The notes under the pieces: model-generated | What the model was told of the DNA's origin: nothing | The model's database searches: none | The model's input: the letters and a program-made list of their open reading frames with translations, nothing else | Assembly (NCBI GenBank): GCA_014378105.1 | Contig: JACMOI010000120.1 | Span: 1 to 35,013 of the forward strand | Direction of reading: 5' to 3' | Length of the DNA stretch: 35,013 nucleotides | Origin: Pseudopedobacter sp. | Lineage (GTDB): Bacteria > Bacteroidota > Bacteroidia > Sphingobacteriales > Sphingobacteriaceae | Translations under genes and position numbers: made by a program | Shown here: positions 16,417-25,198 of the stretch, one piece after another | Position numbering within the stretch: position 1 is the first letter of the stretch | Layout: every line of letters starts with the position of its first letter

Positions 16417-17286
16417 TTAAAGTATGTTTTGTATTGAATCTTGAATTCCTTTTAATTTTATTTTTACGCTATCTGCGGATAGTGTAGGTGCTAATTGTTT
16501 TTTTAGCAACGAATCTCTTTTTACACAAACAATCTGTGCGTTAAATTTTAGATTGATACTGCTATAGGCATCCCAGCCTACTTTAGGCAACGCTTTTTTA
16601 TAAAACAGTAATAAGTTTCTGAACTTATCTTCCATTCCATCTGCATTGCCAAAAATTATTTTTTGATTCCCCACTCTAGGGACCAACTCCATATCTTTAT
16701 TATCGGCTACAAAAATCTGAACCACTTGCTCGCTCCATAATGAATCTGCATTGATAAACTTTGCCATCTTAAATAAATCCTTACTTAGCGTATTTTTCAA
16801 AGTATCTACTTTGCCATCAAAACCTTCCAAAATAGCACCATTTGCTACCAATACTTTGGAAGTGAAATGATCTGATAAAGGTATTTTTAATCCATTTTGA
16901 TCAATGTAAAAATCTTGCCCTATGATATTAAAAATTCGTAGAATGGGCACTCTTTGTCTTACGTCGGCATGTAAAACGCCATCCATATCTAAGTATACTT
17001 TCGCATATTCTATAAATGGGTTTGCCTTTAACCGATTTTCGAGATTTTGGATATTAATGCCGTCTAAACGTCTGCCAACCAACATGCCATTTTTAGAATT
17101 TAGGATATCGTCAATTTCGGCTCTTTCAATAAAAAATTGGTTCCCTGGTAAAATCACTTGAACTTTGTGACAAGTTTGTTCGGCTTTTTTAATTTCGATA
17201 AAACTCATCAATGTGATTAAACCTCCCAAACAGACCATCCAGATGGTGGTAATCAAAACCGCTCGCCAGTTGATTCTTTTAAGCAT
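16417..17286 (-). CDS. ftsQ: Cell division protein FtsQ (DivIB-type)
   Basis: Bitopic inner-membrane protein linking FtsA-side and periplasmic divisome parts, partner of FtsL. The 289-residue protein has a short cytoplasmic N-terminus, a membrane segment at about 9-30 (VLITTIWMVCLGGLITLMSF) and a periplasmic POTRA-like region (about 40-112, with ERAEIDDILNSKNG and ENRLKANPFIEYAKV and the following VRQRVPILRI). The sequence is divergent from E. coli FtsQ, so position between murC and ftsA is strong support. Its ATG overlaps the murC end by 8 nt. Confidence 0.92.
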   Translation of the reverse strand: MLKRINWRAVLITTIWMVCLGGLITLMSFIEIKKAEQTCHKVQVILPGNQFFIERAEIDDILNSKNGMLVGRRLDGINIQNLENRLKANPFIEYAKVYLDMDGVLHADVRQRVPILRIFNIIGQDFYIDQNGLKIPLSDHFTSKVLVANGAILEGFDGKVDTLKNTLSKDLFKMAKFINADSLWSEQVVQIFVADNKDMELVPRVGNQKIIFGNADGMEDKFRNLLLFYKKALPKVGWDAYSSINLKFNAQIVCVKRDSLLKKQLAPTLSADSVKIKLKGIQDSIQNIL

Positions 17287-18637
17287 AATCCATCCTACTT
17301 TTTAAAGGTTCAACCAAGGTGTCAATATCGCCCGCCCCAACAGTTAAAAGTAGGCTTGGTTTTTCGTTTTTGATGATTTCCAAAGCTTCCTCTTTTCCAC
17401 AAACCCTCACTTTATCTTTAGAGATTTGACTCGCTAATAATTGGCTCGTTATACCCGGTATTGGTAACTCTCTGGCTGGATAAATATCTAATAGCAACAA
17501 TTCATCTACAGTGTTTAAAACTTCAGAGAATTCAGTGGCAAAATCACGGGTTCGACTGAATAAATGTGGCTGGAAAATAACCGTTAATTTCTTATTTGGA
17601 TAAAGTGACCGTACCGCTTTAAAGCATGCTTTTAACTCTTCAGGATGATGGGCATAATCATCAATATATATCCGGTCGATTTTTTTGACGATGTATTCAA
17701 ATCTTCTTTTAACTCCAGAAAAACTAGTTAACCCTTTTTTGATCTCATTTATAGAAATACCCATTCTTAAGGCAACTTCTATTGCCGCCACTGCATTTTC
17801 AATATTGTGCTGCCCAGGTAAACCCAAGTGCAATTGTTTCATCTCGGTTTCTGAGTTACTCCAATCGAAAAAGAATTCGTGGCTTTTTATTTCAATATTC
17901 GTTCCCTTTATTTCTGATTGTTCATCTAAACCGTAGGTTAAACCAGATGAAAGCGGCAAGCCATTCCGATGAATTAGCGTTCCCTCTGGTTTTAACTGAT
18001 TTGCAAACAGACGAAACGAATCTTCTAATTGCTCTTTAGCACCATAGATATCCAGATGATCTGCATCCATTGAGGTAATGATGGCAATATCTGGATGTAA
18101 AGTTAGAAAGGAACGATCATATTCATCCGCTTCAACCACTAAAACATTACTGCTCCCAATTAAAAAATTTGTTTGATAATTGGTGCTAATTCCACCCAAA
18201 AAAGCCGAACAATCAATTCCTCCTGCTTTTAATAAATGAGTAATCAAACAACTTGTTGTGGTTTTTCCATGCGTTCCGGCTACAGCAATGGTAAACATCC
18301 CTTTAGAGATGATGCCTAAAACTTCTGAACGTTTATAAAGCCTAAAACCGATAACAGTAAAATATTTAAGAACCTGACTATCTTTTGGAATTGCCGGTGT
18401 ATAAATCACCAAAGTATCTATTTCCTTTTTCTGAAAAGATAAAGGGATTAGATTTGGCTGATCCTCGTAACTGATACAAATGCCTTCTTGTTGTAAAGAT
18501 CTAGTTAATGGTGTCGAAGTCTTATCGTAACCACAAACCAAAGCACCTTGATGATGAAAATAACGGGCAATACCGCTCATCCCGATACCACCGATACCGA
18601 TTAGATAAACTCTTTTGATGTTTGCCAATTCTATCAT
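17279..18637 (-). CDS. murC: UDP-N-acetylmuramate--L-alanine ligase
   Basis: Cytoplasmic ATP-dependent ligase that adds L-Ala to UDP-MurNAc, the first amino acid of the peptidoglycan stem peptide. The 452-residue protein has an N-terminal UDP-binding Rossmann loop (LIGIGGIGMSGIARY, 12-26), the ATP P-loop AGTHGKTTT (120-128), the central EADEYDRSF and DADHLDIYG segments, and the C-terminal DDYAHHP motif. Length and order of domains are normal. It abuts murG with no spacer (murC ATG directly precedes the murG TAG on the window's plus strand) and overlaps ftsQ by 8 nt. Confidence 0.97.
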   Translation of the reverse strand: MIELANIKRVYLIGIGGIGMSGIARYFHHQGALVCGYDKTSTPLTRSLQQEGICISYEDQPNLIPLSFQKKEIDTLVIYTPAIPKDSQVLKYFTVIGFRLYKRSEVLGIISKGMFTIAVAGTHGKTTTSCLITHLLKAGGIDCSAFLGGISTNYQTNFLIGSSNVLVVEADEYDRSFLTLHPDIAIITSMDADHLDIYGAKEQLEDSFRLFANQLKPEGTLIHRNGLPLSSGLTYGLDEQSEIKGTNIEIKSHEFFFDWSNSETEMKQLHLGLPGQHNIENAVAAIEVALRMGISINEIKKGLTSFSGVKRRFEYIVKKIDRIYIDDYAHHPEELKACFKAVRSLYPNKKLTVIFQPHLFSRTRDFATEFSEVLNTVDELLLLDIYPARELPIPGITSQLLASQISKDKVRVCGKEEALEIIKNEKPSLLLTVGAGDIDTLVEPLKSRMDYA

Positions 18638-19738
18638 CTATTTTGCAATTTTTAAAACTTCTGCTGCAATGTGAACATCTGCAGAAGGCAGAGCCAACTC
18701 GGCTATATTTTTTGAAAGCAATTCCATTTGCACTTCATCTTTTAACAATTTCAGCGTTTGACCTATCAAATCTGATTCCGCATGTCTATCGGCAATCAGA
18801 ATCGCTGCTTCCTTCCCAACTAAGGCATTTGCATTTTTGGTCTGATGATCTTCTGCAACATTAGGAGAAGGAACTAAAATCACTGGCTTTTTAACCAAGC
18901 AAAGTTCACCAATGGTACCCGCTCCAGCTCTTGAAATAATGACATCCGCCATCGCGAAAGCTAAATCCATCCTATTCAAAAACTCGTGAATACGAATACC
19001 TGAATCTTTGGGCAAATTGCCAACTTTTTCAATAATCCCTTTATAATAATACTTACCCGTTTGCCAAATTAGCTGTATGCCTTCCTTGGTAAATTGCTCC
19101 ATGCCCATCAACATACAAGTGTTTAAAGTCCCTGCGCCTAAACTTCCGCCAACCACTAAAACCGTTTTTTTGGTTTCATCTAATTCAAAATAAGCAGCAG
19201 CTTCTTTTCTTTTATCTAAAATTTCCACTGCGCTTTCGCGAATAGGGTTTCCTGTTTTAATGATTCTATCTGCGGGGAAAAAAGCATCCATGCCATCGAA
19301 GGCTACACATATTTTCTGTGCTTTTTTTCCTAGATATTTATTGGTCATCCCTGCATAAGAGTTTTGCTCTTGAATGAGATATGGGATTCTCTTTAATGAT
19401 GCGGCAAATAACAAAGGCCCCGAAGCATAACCCCCAACTCCAACTACTGCATCAGGTCTAAAATCTTTAATGATTTTTAATGATTTTCTTACACTACCTA
19501 AAATTTTAAATGGCAACATTAAATTTTTAGATAGGCCACTTCTTTGAAAACCTTGAATATCTAAGCCAATAATTTTGTATCCTGCAGCTGGTACTTTTTC
19601 CATCTCCATTCTACCATTCGCACCAACAAAAAGAATCTCCGTACGCTCGTCCATTTTCTTCAAAGCATTAGCAATAGCTACCGCTGGGAAGATATGTCCT
19701 CCTGTTCCGCCTCCACTTATGATTATTCTTTTTGCCAT
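18638..19738 (-). CDS. murG: UDP-GlcNAc:lipid I N-acetylglucosaminyltransferase
   Basis: Membrane-associated GT28 glycosyltransferase that converts lipid I to lipid II on the cytoplasmic face of the inner membrane. The 366-residue protein carries the G-loops GGGTGGHIFPAVAIA (9-23) and VVGVGGYASGP, VVGGSLGAGTLN in the hinge, and the donor-binding SRAGAGTIGEL with the following KPVILVPSPNVAEDHQTKNA. All expected signatures are intact. Its start lies 83 nt behind ftsW; this is the only spacer above 20 nt between mraZ and ftsA and is filled with repeats. Confidence 0.98.
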   Translation of the reverse strand: MAKRIIISGGGTGGHIFPAVAIANALKKMDERTEILFVGANGRMEMEKVPAAGYKIIGLDIQGFQRSGLSKNLMLPFKILGSVRKSLKIIKDFRPDAVVGVGGYASGPLLFAASLKRIPYLIQEQNSYAGMTNKYLGKKAQKICVAFDGMDAFFPADRIIKTGNPIRESAVEILDKRKEAAAYFELDETKKTVLVVGGSLGAGTLNTCMLMGMEQFTKEGIQLIWQTGKYYYKGIIEKVGNLPKDSGIRIHEFLNRMDLAFAMADVIISRAGAGTIGELCLVKKPVILVPSPNVAEDHQTKNANALVGKEAAILIADRHAESDLIGQTLKLLKDEVQMELLSKNIAELALPSADVHIAAEVLKIAK

Positions 19739-19748
19739 TTGCCTCGTC

Positions 19749-19816
19749 CTAAATCCTTCTCCAAAGAAGAAGGGCTTTAATTATATTTTCAAATTATTCA
19801 ATTCTCAAATCTTCAA
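19749..19816. repeat. Palindromic repeat plus octamer array in the murG-ftsW spacer
   Basis: Positions 19749-19778 hold CCTAAATCCTTCTCC followed by AAAGAAGAAGGGCTTT, with CCTTCT (19755-19760) pairing to AGAAGG (19768-19773). Positions 19785-19816 are four consecutive 8-bp units resembling ATTYTCAA. The two together fill most of the spacer. Confidence 0.6.
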
Positions 19817-19821
19817 ATCGT

Positions 19822-21000
19822 CTACGCCAGTGCTGGTATTTCTCCTATAATCACTTTTTCTGCTTTACCCTCTTTCGTTTCGGTTTTATATTCTTCTACA
19901 TCTTTACTTACTGATAGAATAATTCCAAATGCAATACTTGTAAAGAGAATGGATGTTCCTCCCATACTTACCAGTGGTAGCGGCACACCTGTTACCGGAA
20001 ATAAATTCACTGCTACAGCCATATTTGCTAAAGCTTGAATAGTTAAACTAAAACCCAATCCTGCTGCTAGTAAGGCGCCAAATGCTTTAGGTGCTTGCGC
20101 TACAATTTTGATAATCCGATACATTAAAATTAAGTAAAGGAATACCATCAAACAGCCGCCAACTAATCCGTATTCTTCTATGATAATTGCAAAAATAAAA
20201 TCGGAATAAGGATGCGGTAAGAAATTTCTTTGGGTACTATTCCCAGGTCCTTTTCCTAAAATTCCACCTGTAGCTACTGCAATTTTTGCTTGATCCTGCT
20301 GGAATGTTCTATCAGAGCTCTGCATTTCGGGATGCATATATGCTTTTACTCTATTGATATAAACACCTCTTCTAGGCCCGAGGAATAGAACAATTACTAG
20401 TAATATTCCTAAACCTGCTCCAACAATAGACATCTGCGAAAAGCTGACCCTTCCAATCAATAAAATCAAAACACCAACACCTGCCAACATCACTGCAGTA
20501 GAGAGATTTGCTAGGGCAATCAATATAAAAACGGCTCCCATAGGCGCCAGCAACCAAATTACTGTACTCTTAAAATCTTTGATATTGGTTTGTTGTTTGG
20601 TCAATGTTCTGGCCAAATAAGTAATTAAAGCCAATTTAGCTAAATCGGATGTTTGAAAAGTCAAACCCGTTCCTGGGATGGCAATCCATCGGCTGGCATC
20701 ATTTACGTGGCTACCAAAAAGTAGTGTATATAGCAACAAAGGAATGGTGATAAACATCAATATCTTCGAAATGCCAGCGTAATACCGATAGTTGAGTAGG
20801 TGTGCAAAATAAATCAATACAAAACCTAAAACGATAAACAACAAATGCTTAAACATTAAAGATTCTGACCCTACGCCTCTTTTGTAGGCCAAAGTTCCGG
20901 TTGCGCTATAAACCGCTAAAACAGAAATTAGTGATAGCAGAATAATGATGAGCCAAATCCATCTATCACCTTTGGTTTGATTGAGTATTGCTTTAATCAT
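19822..21000 (-). CDS. ftsW: Septal peptidoglycan polymerase FtsW (SEDS family)
   Basis: Polytopic inner-membrane glycosyltransferase that polymerises lipid II at the septum together with the transpeptidase FtsI. The 392-residue protein has about ten hydrophobic segments and the SEDS landmarks: KHLLFIVLGFVLIYFAH early on, the large periplasmic loop containing DRTFQQDQAKIAVATGGILG, then GKGPGNSTQRNFLPHPYSDF, FAIIIEEYGLVG, and the C-terminal FPVTGVPLPLVSMGGTSI. RodA is similar, but placement in the dcw cluster between murD and murG decides for FtsW. The ATG follows the murD stop by one base. Confidence 0.96.
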   Translation of the reverse strand: MIKAILNQTKGDRWIWLIIILLSLISVLAVYSATGTLAYKRGVGSESLMFKHLLFIVLGFVLIYFAHLLNYRYYAGISKILMFITIPLLLYTLLFGSHVNDASRWIAIPGTGLTFQTSDLAKLALITYLARTLTKQQTNIKDFKSTVIWLLAPMGAVFILIALANLSTAVMLAGVGVLILLIGRVSFSQMSIVGAGLGILLVIVLFLGPRRGVYINRVKAYMHPEMQSSDRTFQQDQAKIAVATGGILGKGPGNSTQRNFLPHPYSDFIFAIIIEEYGLVGGCLMVFLYLILMYRIIKIVAQAPKAFGALLAAGLGFSLTIQALANMAVAVNLFPVTGVPLPLVSMGGTSILFTSIAFGIILSVSKDVEEYKTETKEGKAEKVIIGEIPALA

Positions 21001-21001
21001 T

Positions 21002-22408
21002 TTATAATTCTTTTACTGCAGCCTTAAATTGGTTACCTCTGTCTTCGTAATTCTTAAACAAATCGAAACTTGCACATGCTGGCGATAACAAAACCGTACT
21101 CCCTTTCTTTGCTAAATGATGAGCAATCTGGACAGCTTCTGAAGCGGAGAATGTATTCACCATCACATCAACCACATCTTCAAAAGCATCATGAATGGCC
21201 TTATTATCTTTACCTAAGCAGATAATGGCTTTTACTTTTTGCTTCACTAAATCTTTCAGCATATTATAATCGTTGCCTTTATCTACACCTCCCATAATCA
21301 AAACCACATCTGTGGTCATGGTTTCTAAGGCATACCAAGTTGAGTTTACATTGGTAGCTTTTGAATCATTGATAAAGCTAATACCAGAAATATTGGCAAC
21401 AAATTCTAAACGATGCTCAATATTTTTGAAATTACCCATGCTTTCGCGGATGGATTCATTTCTTAACTCCAGCACTTTACCTACAATGCCCGAAGCCATT
21501 GAATTGTAAACATTGTGCTTTCCTTGAAGTGCTAAATCTTGAATGGTCATATCGAATTTATCAGTAGTTGTGAGTTGTATAATTAAGTTATTTTGTGTTA
21601 AATAGGCACCGTTGCTCAGCTCATGCTCGATAGAAAAAGGATATTTTTGGCTCTTAATATCCATCTTATTCATTTCTTCGGCGATAATTGGGTCATCGTC
21701 ACAAAAAATGAAATGGTCTTTAGCGGTTTGATTTTGCACAATTCTAAATTTTGATTTGATATAGTTTGACATTTGATAATCGTATCTATCCAAATGATCT
21801 GGAGTGATGTTTAATAATACCGCAACATCCGCTTTGAAAGAATACATGTTATCCAACATAAAACTGCTGATCTCTAATACATAATATTCAAAGTTTTCTT
21901 CGGCCACTTGTCTGGCAAAACTTTGTCCAATATTTCCTGCTAAGCCCACATTCAACCCTGCATTTTTTAATATGTGATAAGTCAGCATGGTGGTGGTTGA
22001 TTTACCATTTGAACCCGTAATACAAACCATTTTGGCATTGCTGTACCTTCCAGCAAATTCTATCTCAGAGATAATTTTAATCCCTTTATCTTTTATTTTT
22101 TGGATGATATTTACCTTATCAGCTATACCTGGACTTTTAATCACTTCGCTAGCGTTTAGGATTAATTCTTCTGTGTGCATCTGAGATTCAAAAGGAATCT
22201 CATGGTTCTCTAATTCTTTTTGGTAAGCTTCTTTTATCATCGCAAAATCAGACACAAAAACTTCGAATCCTTGCTTTTTTGCAAGAATTGCCGCTCCAAC
22301 TCCACTTTCACCAGCTCCTAAAATCACTATCCGCCTCACCCCAGCCCTCTCCTCCAGAGAGGGAGAAATATTTGAGTTATCTGGATATCTATTTCTTTTT
22401 TCTTGCAT
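21002..22408 (-). CDS. murD: UDP-MurNAc-L-alanine--D-glutamate ligase with repeat-derived N-terminus
   Basis: Cytoplasmic ligase adding D-Glu to UDP-MurNAc-L-Ala. The 468-residue protein has the normal MurD core: RIVILGAGESGVGAAILAK (26-44), the ATP loop ITGSNGKSTTT (130-140), LNITPDHLDRYD and, near the end, SPACASFDLFKNYEDRG. The oddity is the N-terminus. Family members usually begin a residue or two before the RIVILGAGESG strand, but here about 25 residues precede it, including SPSLEERAGVR. That stretch is the translation of a dispersed palindromic DNA repeat (22334-22373). The ATG at 22408 is the plausible start because no start codon lies between the repeat and the core; the upstream mraY gene ends 19 nt before it. 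Confidence 0.97.
   Translation of the reverse strand: MQEKRNRYPDNSNISPSLEERAGVRRIVILGAGESGVGAAILAKKQGFEVFVSDFAMIKEAYQKELENHEIPFESQMHTEELILNASEVIKSPGIADKVNIIQKIKDKGIKIISEIEFAGRYSNAKMVCITGSNGKSTTTMLTYHILKNAGLNVGLAGNIGQSFARQVAEENFEYYVLEISSFMLDNMYSFKADVAVLLNITPDHLDRYDYQMSNYIKSKFRIVQNQTAKDHFIFCDDDPIIAEEMNKMDIKSQKYPFSIEHELSNGAYLTQNNLIIQLTTTDKFDMTIQDLALQGKHNVYNSMASGIVGKVLELRNESIRESMGNFKNIEHRLEFVANISGISFINDSKATNVNSTWYALETMTTDVVLIMGGVDKGNDYNMLKDLVKQKVKAIICLGKDNKAIHDAFEDVVDVMVNTFSASEAVQIAHHLAKKGSTVLLSPACASFDLFKNYEDRGNQFKAAVKEL
22334..22373. repeat. Dispersed palindromic repeat inside the murD coding start
   Basis: Begins CCTCACCCCAG, then CCCTCTC (22345-22351), a 5-nt loop and GAGAGGG (22357-22363), then AGAAATA. 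A second copy with the same order of elements lies between genes at 30711-30750. Inside murD it is read in frame as SPSLEERAGVR. Confidence 0.8.
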
Positions 22409-22427
22409 CTTGGTTCTTATGTCTCTT

Positions 22428-23723
22428 TTATCTTAGTTTTAGGGTTACGATGGTGACAATGGCTAATAATATTCCGATGATCCAAAACCTACTGACGATT
22501 TTAGATTCATGGTAACCTTTCTTTTGGAAATGATGGTGCAATGGCGACATCAAGAAGATTCTTCTTCCCTCGCCGTATCTCCTTTTGGTATATTTAAACC
22601 AAGAGACCTGCATAATCACTGATAAATTCTCGATTAAGAATACTCCACATAATATCGGAATCAATAATTCTTTACGAATCATGATGGCGAAGACTGCTAT
22701 AATTCCTCCAATGGTTAAACTCCCAGTATCTCCCATAAAAACTTGTGCGGGATAAGCATTATACCATAGGAAACCAATACAAGCACCCACAAAAGCAGCT
22801 GCAAAAATTACCAGCTCTCCAGAATTTGGGATGTAGATGATTTTTAAATAATCGGCAATAATGGTATTACCCGAGACATACGCTAGCAAGGCTAAAGTAA
22901 TCCCAATGATAGCGGAAGTACCAGTCGCTAAACCATCAATTCCATCGGTAATATTGGCTCCGTTAGAAACTGCAGTAATGATAACAATGACAAAAAGGAG
23001 GAAAACAACTAAGGAATATTTCTCGTAACCAGGACCTATAAATTTTAAAACCTTAGCATAATCAAACTCATTGTTTTTATAGAAAGGGATATTAGTTTTG
23101 GTAGATTTTACATCTTTCGCATAATACACTCCACTTGCTTTTTCTACTCTAATGAGTTTCTCTCCTTTCTCATTAATAATTTCCTCCTTTATACCCGCAG
23201 GTCCTTTTTGCACCTTAACTGATGTAGGTACTTCTGCAATAGTTTGCCTAATTAAAATATCAGGATGGAAAAACATGGTCCATCCAATAATTAAGGCTAA
23301 ACCCACCTGCCCAACTATTTTAAATTTGCCTGCTAAACCTTCTTTATTTTTTTTAAATACTTTGATATAATCGTCTAAGAAGCCTATTGCACCCATCCAA
23401 ACTGTGGTGATGATCATCAGAATGATGTAGATATTCTCGATTTTAGCAAATAACAAAGTTGGAATCAGTACACCTGCAATGATGATTAAACCACCCATTG
23501 TTGGCGTTCCTGCTTTTTGTGTTTGCCCTTCTAAACCTAAATTTCTTACGGTTTCACCAACCTGCTTATATCTTAAATAATTAATCAAATTGCTTCCATA
23601 AACCGTGGTAATAATCAATGATAAAATCATAGCCAAAGCCGCTCTAAAAGAGATAAATTGGAACACACCGGCCCCAGGAAAGTCAAAATGTTTATCTAAA
23701 TAAATGAAGAGATGGTACAGCAT
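22428..23723 (-). CDS. mraY: Phospho-MurNAc-pentapeptide transferase
   Basis: Integral membrane enzyme that transfers phospho-MurNAc-pentapeptide to undecaprenyl phosphate, making lipid I. The motifs are intact: [10 protein letters not shown] (73-82), FLDDYIKV with Asp117/Asp118, [12 protein letters not shown] (257-268), [13 protein letters not shown] and [20 protein letters not shown]. At 431 residues it is about 70 longer than E. coli MraY (360). The extra length is one hydrophilic insertion at about 153-232 between two membrane segments, rich in Lys and Glu, on the periplasmic side by analogy with the known topology. I believe such insertions are common in Bacteroidota. It lies 19 nt before murD and 14 nt after murE. 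Confidence 0.97.
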   Translation of the reverse strand: MLYHLFIYLDKHFDFPGAGVFQFISFRAALAMILSLIITTVYGSNLINYLRYKQVGETVRNLGLEGQTQKAGTPTMGGLIIIAGVLIPTLLFAKIENIYIILMIITTVWMGAIGFLDDYIKVFKKNKEGLAGKFKIVGQVGLALIIGWTMFFHPDILIRQTIAEVPTSVKVQKGPAGIKEEIINEKGEKLIRVEKASGVYYAKDVKSTKTNIPFYKNNEFDYAKVLKFIGPGYEKYSLVVFLLFVIVIITAVSNGANITDGIDGLATGTSAIIGITLALLAYVSGNTIIADYLKIIYIPNSGELVIFAAAFVGACIGFLWYNAYPAQVFMGDTGSLTIGGIIAVFAIMIRKELLIPILCGVFLIENLSVIMQVSWFKYTKRRYGEGRRIFLMSPLHHHFQKKGYHESKIVSRFWIIGILLAIVTIVTLKLR

Positions 23724-23737
23724 AATTTCCTATTGAT

Positions 23738-25198
23738 TTATATCAATTGATTTAAACTTTCACTCAATATTTTCTTATCATCAAAGTCACTTTTCACCCC
23801 TTTTATGTCTTGATATTTCTCATGTCCTTTACCCGCTAAAAGAATAATATCACCAGGTTTTGCCAGATGACAAGCTGTTTTAATGGCTTCTCTTCTATCG
23901 GTTATGGACAATACTTTTTTTTGATTGACTGGCGAAACCCCTACCTGCATATCTCTGATGATCTGATCAGGATCTTCTGACCTTGGATTATCTGAAGTTA
24001 AAATCACTTTATCGCTCCAATCACACGCAGTTTGTGCCATTAACGGACGTTTAGTTTTGTCTCTGTCTCCTCCGCAGCCAATAATGGTAATCACCTGTTC
24101 AGTTTTTGACCGGATGGTATCTATGGTGGTCAATACATTTTCTATGGCATCAGGCGTATGGGCATAATCTACAATACCGATAACTTTGGTTGGTGAAATG
24201 ATATAATCAAATCTACCCTCTGCACCATTTAAGCGACTTAATATGGTTAATACTTTAGTTTTATCTTGATCTAACAATAATGCAGCGCCGTAAACCGCCA
24301 AAAGATTGGAAGCATTAAAACTCCCTACCAGCTTGAAATACACTTCTTCCCCATCCATATCTAGGTGCAAGCCTGAAAATTGGTTCTCTATAATTCGGGC
24401 TTTAAAATCAGTTAATGATTTAATACCATATGTCTTTTTATGTGCTTTTGTATTCTGCAACATCACGGTTCCATTTTTATCATCCGCATTGGTTAAAGCG
24501 AAAGCAGATTTTTCTAATCCATCAAAAAAGCCTTTTTTAGCCTTGATGTAATTGTCAAATGTTCCATGAAAATCCAAATGATCATGAGTGATATTGGTAA
24601 ATACTCCTCCGCTAAATGTTAAGCCTTCAATGCGATATTGCGCAACGGCATGTGAGCTTACTTCCATAAAACAATAATCACAACCCAATGTCACCATATC
24701 GTTTAATAAAATATTGAGTGCTATTGGATCAGGAGTGGTATGTGTTGATGGAATAATTTTATCATTGATTTGATTTTCAACAGTAGAAATTAATCCGGCC
24801 TTATAACCTAAGTCTCTGAACAATTGATAAAGTAAAGTCGCTACCGTAGTTTTTCCGTTAGTGCCTGTAATACCCACCAACTTTAATTTCTTTGAAGGAT
24901 GGTGATAGAAATTTCCAGCGATAATCCCTAAAGCTTTCGCTGAGTTTTGAACTTTTATGTAAGTTATCCCATCTTCTAAAACCGCTGGCATATCTTCACA
25001 AATAATAGCTACTGCTCCTTTTTGTATCGTATTATTGATATATTGATGACCATCAGAAATCGTTCCTTTAATAGCAATAAAAAGCATGTTTGTGTCCACT
25101 TTTCGTGAATCAAACTGGATGGCATCCACCGTCAAATCTGTACTGCCTATCACCTGCTCTAAAGCAACTTTGTATAATATGTCTTTTAATACCGCCAC
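23738..25198 (-). CDS. murE: UDP-MurNAc-tripeptide ligase (meso-diaminopimelate-adding)
   Basis: Cytoplasmic ligase adding the third stem-peptide residue. The 486-residue protein has the N-terminal UDP-binding domain with DSRKV, the P-loop GITGTNGKTT (109-118), the lysine segment IKAKKGFFDGL (carbamylated-Lys region) and the specificity motif DNPR (403-406), which in characterised MurE enzymes marks meso-diaminopimelate rather than L-lysine. This agrees with the diaminopimelate-binding residues in the OmpA protein of this window. The ATG directly abuts the ftsI stop. Confidence 0.97.
   Translation of the reverse strand: MAVLKDILYKVALEQVIGSTDLTVDAIQFDSRKVDTNMLFIAIKGTISDGHQYINNTIQKGAVAIICEDMPAVLEDGITYIKVQNSAKALGIIAGNFYHHPSKKLKLVGITGTNGKTTVATLLYQLFRDLGYKAGLISTVENQINDKIIPSTHTTPDPIALNILLNDMVTLGCDYCFMEVSSHAVAQYRIEGLTFSGGVFTNITHDHLDFHGTFDNYIKAKKGFFDGLEKSAFALTNADDKNGTVMLQNTKAHKKTYGIKSLTDFKARIIENQFSGLHLDMDGEEVYFKLVGSFNASNLLAVYGAALLLDQDKTKVLTILSRLNGAEGRFDYIISPTKVIGIVDYAHTPDAIENVLTTIDTIRSKTEQVITIIGCGGDRDKTKRPLMAQTACDWSDKVILTSDNPRSEDPDQIIRDMQVGVSPVNQKKVLSITDRREAIKTACHLAKPGDIILLAGKGHEKYQDIKGVKSDFDDKKILSESLNQLI

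Noticed and set aside
22334-22408. MurD N-terminal extension considered as an added functional domain or targeting signal
   Set aside because: It coincides with a DNA repeat found elsewhere and has neither hydrophobic signal nor domain similarity.
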